The notes under the pieces: model-generated
What the model was told of the DNA's origin: nothing
The model's input: the letters and a program-made list of their open reading frames with translations, nothing else
Databases searched by the model: none
Shown: piece after piece, positions 1 through 5,235 of the stretch
How positions within the stretch are numbered: position 1 is the stretch's first letter
Layout: each line of letters begins with the position of its first letter
Translations under genes and position numbers: made by a program
NCBI GenBank assembly: GCA_942491525.1
Contig: CALOBW010000061.1
Span: forward strand, 1-7,196
Source of the DNA: CAYWBU01 sp942491525
Lineage (GTDB): Bacteria > Desulfobacterota > Desulfomonilia > UBA1062
Reading direction: 5' to 3'
Length of the DNA: 7,196 bases

Positions 1-629
1 TGGAGGAACTCTACGCGGCCGTGCAAAATGGCCTGCTCAGCGAGACAGTTGAGCTGACCAGGCGGGCGCTGGACGAGGAGCTGGAACCTAACCTGATCCT
101 GGAGCAGAGCCTGATACCGGCCATGGAGGTGGTGGGCGAGAGCTTCAGGAAGAACGAAATATTCGTACCCGAAATGCTGATCGTGGCCCGCGCCATGAAC
201 AGGGCCCTGGAGCTGCTGGAACCGTTCATGGAGGCCGACAGGCTGGATAGGCGCAAAACCATGGTTATCGGCACGGTCAAGGGCGACCTGCACGACATCG
301 GCAAAAATCTGGTGGGCATAATGTTCAAGGGCGCCGGTTTCAAGGTGATCGATCTGGGAACGGACGTGCCGGTGGAAAAATTTATTGCGGCCGCCAGAAA
401 GCACAACCCCGACATCATCGGCATTTCGGCCCTGCTGACCACCACCATGGGCTACATGCAGATGGTAATCGAGGGGCTGCGCAGCCACGGCATCGAGACC
501 AAAACCATAGTAGGCGGGGCCCCCATAACGCCGGAGTTTGCCCAAAAGATCAATGCCAGCGGCTATGCCGAGAGCGCCGCCGTGGCCGTGGACCTTGCCA
601 AAGCTCTATTGGAACAGAGCTCCTCATAA
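1..629 (+). CDS. Corrinoid (B12-binding) methyltransferase protein, 5' end cut by the window edge
   Basis: This is the methyl-carrying corrinoid subunit of an anaerobic methyltransferase system (MtbC/MttC/MtaC-like). Such cytoplasmic proteins bind a cobamide and pass a methyl group from a substrate-specific methyltransferase to a second acceptor protein. The helical cap domain comes first, followed by the Rossmann-like B12 domain. Numbering from the GTG at 21, the cobalt-ligand motif DxHxxG is Asp89, His91 and Gly94 (His codon at 291-293). The SxL-type segment (SALLTTTM) lies near residues 136-143, and the GG segment (VGGAP) near 164-168. A GTG at 21 could start the frame, but the frame stays open to the left edge and encodes EELYAAVQNG, which resembles the usual N-terminus of this family. 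The true start is therefore probably a few codons outside the window; codon phase begins at base 3. The partner methyltransferase is not visible, so the methyl donor is unknown. Family call is secure; substrate is not. Confidence 0.93.
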   Translation, partial: EELYAAVQNGLLSETVELTRRALDEELEPNLILEQSLIPAMEVVGESFRKNEIFVPEMLIVARAMNRALELLEPFMEADRLDRRKTMVIGTVKGDLHDIGKNLVGIMFKGAGFKVIDLGTDVPVEKFIAAARKHNPDIIGISALLTTTMGYMQMVIEGLRSHGIETKTIVGGAPITPEFAQKINASGYAESAAVAVDLAKALLEQSSS

Positions 630-642
630 AAGCGCAGGCTAC

Positions 643-1251
643 CTAGGGTCGCGGGGTAACCAGATAGCCGTAGATCATACGCGCGATCTCGCTGATGATT
701 TTATCCTCGTCACGGTTGAGGGTCTTCTCCGTATAGAGGGTGCGCGTGCCGCTGGCCACCAGGCCGTAGATCAGGGCGCCGGCCAGATTGTAGTCATCCA
801 GATTACCGGCCTCATCATAGAGCTCCATGATGCGGCTCATGGTATGAATCTCGCGCGCCGCCACCCGGTCAAAGATCTCCGAGATCTTGGGGTCCTCATA
901 GCGCCGCGCCAAAACAAAGCGCAAAAAGGCCGGATCCTTGCCGCAGGCCTCAAAGACCGCGCGCACATAATCTTCGCACATGGGATAGAAATCAGGCTTG
1001 CGGCCCCTGGGAACCGGGGTGAAGTTGACCCTGAAGGTTTCATCCAGAAAATCCTCCACCACCGCATACATCAGATCTTCCTTATCTTCAAAATAGCTGT
1101 AGAAGGTGCCGGTGGAGACCCCGGCCTTGCGCGCAATCTGATTGGAATTGAGCGCATCAAGACCGCCGCCCGCAAAGACCTGCCGCGCCACCTGCATGAT
1201 GGCCTGCTTCTTCTGGATCGAGCGCACCTGCTGCGGAATTCTGACTGACAT
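643..1251 (-). CDS. TetR/AcrR-family transcriptional regulator
   Basis: A 202-residue cytoplasmic DNA-binding repressor of typical TetR length. The N-terminal domain (about residues 10-60) holds the helix-turn-helix at about 36-56, with the characteristic core AGVSTGTFYSYFEDKEDL. The helical C-terminal part (about 65-200) would bind an unidentified ligand and form the dimer. The start is the ATG at 1249-1251. No Shine-Dalgarno sequence lies upstream, and a possible -10 element sits so close that the message could be leaderless. The gene is divergent from the ATC-hydrolase-like gene at 1369 and shares a 117-nt gap with it, the usual arrangement for a TetR repressor controlling itself and its neighbour; that regulatory link is inference. 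Its 3' end converges on the corrinoid gene with a 13-nt gap, where I see no convincing terminator. A long frame on the opposite strand of this gene is an antisense shadow. Confidence 0.93.
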   Translation of the reverse strand: MSVRIPQQVRSIQKKQAIMQVARQVFAGGGLDALNSNQIARKAGVSTGTFYSYFEDKEDLMYAVVEDFLDETFRVNFTPVPRGRKPDFYPMCEDYVRAVFEACGKDPAFLRFVLARRYEDPKISEIFDRVAAREIHTMSRIMELYDEAGNLDDYNLAGALIYGLVASGTRTLYTEKTLNRDEDKIISEIARMIYGYLVTPRP

Positions 1252-1368
1252 AGAGACTAAATACTATTGATTGGATTTAAAGACAATATGGGCGACGGTT
1301 CTTTACAATTTGCATCGCAGCTATAACAATGCGATATATGGATAATATTATTAATTGGAGGTTACTCT
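1252..1368. promoter_or_regulatory. Divergent control region between the TetR gene and the ATC-hydrolase-like gene
   Basis: This 117-nt AT-rich gap must carry promoters for both directions. Rightward, TTTACA (1302-1307) and AACAAT (1325-1330) are 17 nt apart and form a moderate sigma-70-like match. Leftward, on the minus strand, TTGTCT (1281-1286) and TATTTA (1258-1263) are also 17 nt apart. A transcript from the leftward pair would begin at or near the TetR start codon. A 5-bp dyad, ATCGC (1314-1318) and GCGAT (1331-1335), overlaps the rightward spacer and -10 and is a candidate operator. All sites were read by eye and none is a strong consensus match. Confidence 0.5.
1357..1361 (+). promoter_or_regulatory. 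Shine-Dalgarno site of the ATC-hydrolase-like gene
   Basis: GGAGG lies 7 nt upstream of the ATG at 1369 and supports that start codon. Confidence 0.8.
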
Positions 1369-2067
1369 ATGAGTGTAAAATTCCAAGCCGGACATCAGGC
1401 GCTGCTCTTCGCATGGACCGCAAAATCTCTCTTTGCATGCTGCGGCGAAAAAGAGGGGGACTTGATCCTGGCTGATGCCCTCAAAATCTACGGCAACCAG
1501 CGCGGCCGCCGCATGGCCCTAAGGGCACAGGCCAATGGAGACGACCTCTCCTTCTGGAACTACCTGGCCTATCAGGAGTGGAGCGTGCCCGCCGGCCAAA
1601 TCAAGAAGAAGATCAACCTAAAATCAGATCATCTGAACGCCCAGTTCCTCAAATGCCCCTGGGTTGAAACCTGGCGCGAGAACGACCTGCTGGATTACGG
1701 CAAATATTTCTGCAAATATGTGGACAACGCCCTCTTTGAGGGCTTCAGCCCAGCCATCAACATGCAGCTGCGCTCCAACCGTTCAAGCGGCTCGGACTGC
1801 TGTGATTTCCATTTTCCCGATGAGAAGATGAGTTTCAAGAGTGCGCTGATCTCCGGCTATAAAAAAATGAAACATGCCAACACCATGCCCTGGGAGTATC
1901 ATACCGGCCACCTCTACTGGACACTCAAACGTCATCTGGACAAGGCCCTGGGCGACAACACGATCATGCAAGAGGCCCTCGGCTGTTTCAATGAGCGCTT
2001 CGGCGCCGAGGCAGTCAAGACCGTGCTCTCCTATGAAGGTGAAAATTTTGATGCGCTGCCCGGATAG
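1369..2067 (+). CDS. L-2-amino-thiazoline-4-carboxylic acid hydrolase-like protein
   Basis: A 232-residue protein without signal peptide or membrane segments, so probably cytoplasmic. It resembles the ATC-hydrolase family (Pfam ATC_hydrolase), named after a bacterial enzyme that opens the thiazoline ring of L-2-amino-thiazoline-4-carboxylate on the way to L-cysteine. Most members have no tested function. Family-like landmarks are the CPW motif at Cys96-Trp98, the CxxxD segment at Cys115-Asp119, the GFSP turn at 125-128, and the Gly141/Cys144-Cys145-Asp146-Phe147 motif followed by a short beta segment. The protein is cysteine-rich, with further cysteines at 24, 25 and 206. The MerR gene starts 3 nt after its stop, so the two are almost certainly co-transcribed and translationally coupled. 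The divergent TetR gene is a likely repressor. Family assignment comes from recalled motif patterns, not a search; the reaction and substrate here are unproven. Confidence 0.75.
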   Translation: MSVKFQAGHQALLFAWTAKSLFACCGEKEGDLILADALKIYGNQRGRRMALRAQANGDDLSFWNYLAYQEWSVPAGQIKKKINLKSDHLNAQFLKCPWVETWRENDLLDYGKYFCKYVDNALFEGFSPAINMQLRSNRSSGSDCCDFHFPDEKMSFKSALISGYKKMKHANTMPWEYHTGHLYWTLKRHLDKALGDNTIMQEALGCFNERFGAEAVKTVLSYEGENFDALPG

Positions 2068-2070
2068 CCA

Positions 2071-2853
2071 ATGAAACTCAAGATTGGAGCCTTTTCGCAT
2101 GCAACCAAGATATCCAAGCGCATGCTTCGCTATTATGATGAAAAAGAACTGCTCCAGCCGGTCGTCGACAGCAACGGATACAGGTTGTATCAGGAATCAG
2201 ATATCAGGAGGGCGGAACAGATAAAACGCCTGCGCGACCTGTCCTTCAATGTGGAAGAAATCAAGGCGTTTCTGCATGGAACCGCGCCAGAGCGGCAGAA
2301 CATGTATGAGCATAAACTCCATGAACTGGAGAAGAGCACTGACGCCTACAATGAAGCCATTGATTACATTCGGAGGATCCTATCCCAAACCCAAGCAATT
2401 GCCCCGCTCAACACCTACGATGTGATGGAGGGCGACATTGCCGGATATACAGCCTGTGTCAGCCGCGCGCGCGTTAAATCATCCGAGCTAGACCAATATT
2501 TCATGAAGCTTGATACTCAGCTGACTCAAATGAACATTGAAGCCATCGGCCGGCCGTTTGCCAGAATTTTCGATATCGCGGAAGATCATAGCTGGGACAT
2601 TGAAGCCGGGACTGCCGTACAATCCAATGACAGTGCTGCCCTCCAAAGATTTCCAGCATGCAAGGTTCTTCAGACCATCCACTACGGATCATATGATCAG
2701 CTTGGCAATGCTTACGGCGCCCTCTACAGATATGCTCAATATAAATGCATGCACCTGAAAGAACCTTTCACCGAAATATACTTGACCGACAGCAGCATCG
2801 TTGCTGATCCAGCCAACTTTGTAACCCTGCTGCAGGCTGAAATTACGGCTTGA
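2071..2853 (+). CDS. MerR-family regulator with GyrI-like effector-binding domain
   Basis: A 260-residue regulator of the BmrR/multidrug-sensing architecture. The N-terminal winged helix-turn-helix spans about residues 3-70, with ISKRMLRYYDEKELLQP at 14-30 and the wing NGYRLYQESDI at 35-45. A dimerisation coiled coil follows at about 77-110, then a GyrI-like ligand-binding domain at about 117-258. In that last domain HYGSYDQLGNAYGAL (204-218) and FTEIYLTD (233-240) are typical; the glutamate at 235 sits where related domains contact cationic or hydrophobic ligands. MerR proteins usually activate promoters with long spacers by twisting DNA. The ATG is only 3 nt after the preceding stop and has no clear Shine-Dalgarno site, which suggests translational coupling. 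Likely targets are its own operon or the deiminase gene downstream; the ligand is unknown. Its base composition looks lower in GC than the acyl-CoA synthetase gene. Confidence 0.9.
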   Translation: MKLKIGAFSHATKISKRMLRYYDEKELLQPVVDSNGYRLYQESDIRRAEQIKRLRDLSFNVEEIKAFLHGTAPERQNMYEHKLHELEKSTDAYNEAIDYIRRILSQTQAIAPLNTYDVMEGDIAGYTACVSRARVKSSELDQYFMKLDTQLTQMNIEAIGRPFARIFDIAEDHSWDIEAGTAVQSNDSAALQRFPACKVLQTIHYGSYDQLGNAYGALYRYAQYKCMHLKEPFTEIYLTDSSIVADPANFVTLLQAEITA

Positions 2854-2856
2854 CCC

Positions 2857-2869
2857 TCACATCATGTGA
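2857..2869. promoter_or_regulatory. 13-bp palindrome upstream of the lipoprotein deiminase gene
   Basis: TCACATCATGTGA has perfect 6-bp arms around a single central base. It lies 3 nt after the MerR stop codon and 43 nt before the deiminase start. A second, shorter dyad, AGCC-CTA-GGCT, follows at once at 2870-2880. No T-run follows, so an operator is more likely than a terminator. Its binding protein is unknown; the adjacent MerR product is one candidate. Confidence 0.35.
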
Positions 2870-2899
2870 AGCCCTAGGCTGCTCTCAACTACAAACCTT

Positions 2900-2905
2900 A
2901 AGGAG
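2900..2905 (+). promoter_or_regulatory. Shine-Dalgarno site of the lipoprotein deiminase gene
   Basis: AAGGAG lies 6 nt before the ATG at 2912 and 9 nt before a second, adjacent in-frame ATG at 2915. Either could be the start; the difference is one methionine. Confidence 0.8.
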
Positions 2906-2911
2906 AGCGAA

Positions 2912-4036
2912 ATGATGGATATTAAAGTAATAATTGGGGCCGCGCTGCTGACAATCCTGCTGGGCTGTGCGACCGGCGGCGCATCAAGTGACACAACTGA
3001 AGCGGCACAGGACCTGGGTTATAGATTTCCCGATGAGACCGAGCTTCACGAAGGCACCTGGCTGCAGTGGCCACACAGCTACACCTACGGCAAAGAACAT
3101 CAGACCGGACAGGAACCGATCTGGATTGAAATGACCGCAGCCTTAACCAGGGGCGAGAACGTGCACATTGTTGCCTATAACACCGACGAGCAGGCCCACA
3201 TCCAAGCACTACTCAAAAATGCAGGCGTTGACATGGCCAGGGTTGATTTTTACATCCACCGGACTGACGATGTCTGGGCCCGGGACAACGGACCCATGTT
3301 TGTGCGCAACAGGGATGGCAAGCTGCTAATTCTGGATTTCGCATTCAATGGCTGGGGCGGCAAGACCCCCTATCGACAGGACCAGAAACTCAGAGAACGC
3401 TTAAGCCTGGACCTCGGCATAAAGCGCGTGGACAGCCAGAACCTGGTCATGGAGGGCGGCTCAATCGAGCTGGACAGCAACGGAACCCTTCTGGCCACCC
3501 GCAGTGCCATTGTCAATAAAAACCGAAATCCCAAACTGACAGAATCAGATATTGAGCAGATCCTCAGGACAACTTTGGGGGTGCAGCAATTCATATGGCT
3601 GGATGGCGTGCCCGGCATAGACATCACCGACTTTCATATTGACGGTTTTGCCAAATTCCACAACGGCTCGACGATCATTACGATGAACCGCGAAAACTTA
3701 GCCGAATGGGGCCTCAGCGATAAGGACATCCAGCGTTTATATACGGCAAAAGATCTTGACGGAGCCGCCTACAGTTACGTCTACCTGCCTCTAACCAGCA
3801 AAGATGTTGTGCTTGAGAACGGCAGGGAGCTGGGTTACAAAGGCTCCTACGTCAACTTCTATATTGCCAACGCCGTGGTTCTCGTGCCGTTTTACAATGA
3901 TCCTCAAGATCAGGTTGCAGCAAAAATACTGCAGGAACTCTTCCCCAAGCGCGCTGTGATCGGGATCGATGTCCGGGAATTATATCTAAACGGGGGCATG
4001 CTTCACTGCGTGACCCAGCAACAGCCGGCCCAGTAG
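2912..4036 (+). CDS. Agmatine deiminase/peptidylarginine deiminase-family protein, predicted lipoprotein
   Basis: A 374-residue member of the PPAD/agmatine deiminase family (guanidine-modifying, pentein fold). AguA-type members convert agmatine to N-carbamoylputrescine and ammonia; porphyromonad-type members citrullinate arginine in peptides. The N-terminus is a short hydrophobic segment ending in a lipobox (Leu-Leu-Gly-Cys19), so the mature protein is predicted to be lipid-anchored outside the cytoplasmic membrane. Most AguA enzymes are cytoplasmic, so this is notable. Family motifs are complete: W122-A-R-D-N-G-P128, E181-G-G, the catalytic histidine in DFHIDGFAKF (His242), and the nucleophile Cys366 in GGMLHCVTQQQP near the C-terminus. 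It follows the MerR gene by 58 nt and has its own Shine-Dalgarno site, so it may be read from the same operon or from a promoter in that gap. The fold and active-site class are secure; agmatine as substrate is not, and secreted arginine or peptide deimination is a real alternative. Confidence 0.9.
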   Translation: MMDIKVIIGAALLTILLGCATGGASSDTTEAAQDLGYRFPDETELHEGTWLQWPHSYTYGKEHQTGQEPIWIEMTAALTRGENVHIVAYNTDEQAHIQALLKNAGVDMARVDFYIHRTDDVWARDNGPMFVRNRDGKLLILDFAFNGWGGKTPYRQDQKLRERLSLDLGIKRVDSQNLVMEGGSIELDSNGTLLATRSAIVNKNRNPKLTESDIEQILRTTLGVQQFIWLDGVPGIDITDFHIDGFAKFHNGSTIITMNRENLAEWGLSDKDIQRLYTAKDLDGAAYSYVYLPLTSKDVVLENGRELGYKGSYVNFYIANAVVLVPFYNDPQDQVAAKILQELFPKRAVIGIDVRELYLNGGMLHCVTQQQPAQ

Positions 4037-4045
4037 AGCTAGAAA

Positions 4046-4071
4046 TCCGGGGAAAGAGATCTTCCCCCGGA
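4046..4071. terminator. Hairpin between convergent genes, probable bidirectional terminator
   Basis: TCCGGGGAAAGA (4046-4057) pairs with TCTTCCCCCGGA (4060-4071). The stem is 12 pairs with one A-C mismatch, and the innermost pair probably opens to give a tetraloop. It lies in the 42-nt gap between the stops of the deiminase (4036) and the membrane-protein gene (4079), exactly where a shared terminator is expected. Neither side has a good T-run (only TTTC nearby), so efficiency is uncertain. Confidence 0.6.
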
Positions 4072-4078
4072 CAGCTTC

Positions 4079-4999
4079 CTATTTCAGCGCAGCGACTTCC
4101 TGGTAACCAGGCAGGTCGGTGTAGAGCTCATCCTTGAGCGGGTTGAGCTTGTTCTTGAGGATGTGGCGCAGCTGGTAGCCGAAGACAGCCACGTTAAAGA
4201 GGATGGAGATCAGGCTGACCACCAGCAGGGCACTCTCGTTATGCGACGACTTGACCGCAAACATGGAGGTATCGATAAAGTGCGGGAAGGTCATGGCGAA
4301 CATGCACCAGAGGGCCAGAGTGTGGGCGCGGTGCTGCAGCCAGGCGCCCTTCTTGATCAAGAAGGCCGGAATGGTGCAGGAGATCAGCAGGGCGGCACCG
4401 GCGTAGAAGGCGTGGTCGGAGAGGCAGTTGTAGACATAGGCGAAGTTCCAGAGGTCATAGCCGATGATCCAGAACCAGAGCATATCGGGCCAGAGCATAT
4501 CCTTGTGCTTGTCCTTGCCGATGAAGATGCCGGCCCAGCCGCAGATCACCAGGATGTTGAGGATTCCGGCGATGCCGTTCATAATGTTCCAGGGGCCGCT
4601 GATCATGTAGACGCCGTCGACCATGCCGTGGGCGTTCATAGCGAAGACCTGGAAGTCGCGGATACAAGCTTCGAGCATGTTGAGGGCCAGGATGAAGGGC
4701 GGGAACATCAGGACATATTTGTTGGCCGCCAGGCGCTCGGAGTAACGGATGGCCATGAAGCCGACGCAGCCGGCCAGGGCGGAGTAGACCTTGGCCCAGT
4801 GGAACCAGTCGTTCATGCTGGTGCCTTCACCAGCGGTATGGGGCCAGACAAAGATGGTCAGGACGACGGGCAGGATCACGAAACAGGCGATACCGCCCCA
4901 CTTGCTGCGCCGCGAGACCTCATTCAGCAGGATCAGGGATCCGAGCACGGCAAACCACATCACAATTTGGGCCAGGGTTAGTGATTCGAATAAAAACAT
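4079..4999 (-). CDS. DUF5692-family integral membrane protein, function unknown
   Basis: A 306-residue polytopic membrane protein resembling the uncharacterised DUF5692 family. I count eight or nine hydrophobic segments, at about residues 8-26, 36-53, 70-86, 96-110, 140-160, 171-191, 198-214, 225-245 and 256-277. Polar and aromatic residues cluster in or beside them: NMLEACIRDFQVFAMN (107-122), SGPWNIMNGIAGILN (134-148), WPDMLWFWIIGYDLWNFAYVYN (170-191, with two aspartates) and FPHFIDTSMF (238-247). Such conserved-looking buried polar residues suggest a transporter, sensor or membrane enzyme, but nothing picks among these. The frame extends to an ATG at 5056. I chose the ATG at 4999 because GGAGG (5005-5009) stands 5 nt upstream and the extra 19 residues are hydrophilic and atypical. 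It lies leftward of the acyl-CoA synthetase gene on the same strand, separated by a 236-nt gap with hairpins. Long frames on the opposite strand are shadows. Confidence 0.8.
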   Translation of the reverse strand: MFLFESLTLAQIVMWFAVLGSLILLNEVSRRSKWGGIACFVILPVVLTIFVWPHTAGEGTSMNDWFHWAKVYSALAGCVGFMAIRYSERLAANKYVLMFPPFILALNMLEACIRDFQVFAMNAHGMVDGVYMISGPWNIMNGIAGILNILVICGWAGIFIGKDKHKDMLWPDMLWFWIIGYDLWNFAYVYNCLSDHAFYAGAALLISCTIPAFLIKKGAWLQHRAHTLALWCMFAMTFPHFIDTSMFAVKSSHNESALLVVSLISILFNVAVFGYQLRHILKNKLNPLKDELYTDLPGYQEVAALK

Positions 5000-5004
5000 A
5001 GCTT

Positions 5005-5009
5005 CCTCC
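5005..5009 (-). promoter_or_regulatory. Shine-Dalgarno site fixing the start of the DUF5692-type gene
   Basis: On the minus strand GGAGG stands 5 nt before the ATG at 4999-4997. This favours that start over the upstream in-frame ATG at 5056. Confidence 0.8.
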
Positions 5010-5044
5010 AGATTCTTTGATCGCCGCCCATGGATCAGCGACGC

Positions 5045-5126
5045 GTGGTAGACCACTTATCGGATCAATAGTTGATGCAATCAGAGGTAAACAACTGATT
5101 TTTAAGGCGAATTAGATACGGGTATC
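5045..5126. promoter_or_regulatory. Cluster of four short dyads in the leader of the DUF5692-type gene
   Basis: Four inverted repeats sit within 82 nt: GTGGT-AG-ACCAC (5045-5056), ATCAA-TAG-TTGAT (5064-5076), AATCAG-N10-CTGATT (5079-5100) and GATAC-GG-GTATC (5115-5126). All arms match perfectly, but each is short. The surrounding gap (5000-5235) contains no gene and must carry the promoter. The best leftward -10-like element is TAATAT near 5127-5132, without a good -35. Operators or a structured 5' untranslated RNA are both possible; I recognise no known riboswitch class. Confidence 0.4.
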
Positions 5127-5178
5127 ATATTAGAGGGATAAGTTACGAGAAATTAATACGAAATAAATTTATCAGAAT

Positions 5179-5226
5179 TGGGTGTAGGCCTGACACCCAG
5201 CTGCTCCCGGCTGCCAGACCGGGAGC
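5179..5226 (-). terminator. Tandem hairpins downstream of the acyl-CoA synthetase gene
   Basis: Going leftward from the stop at 5236, the first hairpin has GCTCCCGG (5203-5210) paired with CCGGGAGC (5219-5226): 8 perfect pairs and an 8-nt loop. The second has TGGGTGT (5179-5185) paired with ACACCCA (5193-5199): 7 perfect pairs and a 7-nt loop. On the minus strand the second hairpin runs into AATTCTGATAAATTTATTT, which is AT-rich but not a clean T-run. Position and strength fit a transcription terminator for the leftward gene. Confidence 0.6.
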
Positions 5227-5235
5227 CGTGAGCGA

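Noticed and set aside
11..448. Minus-strand frame of 145 codons opposite the corrinoid protein gene
   Set aside because: It is Ser/Arg/Leu-rich and antisense to the invariant B12-binding motif; a shadow.
630..642. Terminator between the corrinoid and TetR genes
   Set aside because: The gap is only 13 nt, with no stable hairpin and no T-run; CCTAGG at its edge is a plain 6-bp palindrome.
538..1248. Long plus-strand frame of 236 codons opposite the TetR gene
   Set aside because: It overlaps the end of the corrinoid gene and runs antisense to a clear TetR protein. Its composition resembles no folded protein family I know; it is a shadow of codon bias.
4163..4981. Plus-strand frame of 272 codons opposite the membrane-protein gene
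   Set aside because: Its product is rich in Gly, Asp, Glu, Val and His with no recognisable domain. The opposite strand encodes a coherent polytopic membrane protein with a Shine-Dalgarno site.
5000..5056. Longer N-terminus for the DUF5692-type protein starting at 5056
   Set aside because: The extra 19 residues are hydrophilic and unlike a membrane-protein start, and a strong Shine-Dalgarno site marks the ATG at 4999.
5079..5103. Rho-independent terminator on the plus strand (AATCAG/CTGATT followed by TTTTT)
   Set aside because: The stem is only 6 weak AT-rich pairs with a 10-nt loop, and no plus-strand gene ends nearby. It is listed only as part of the dyad cluster.
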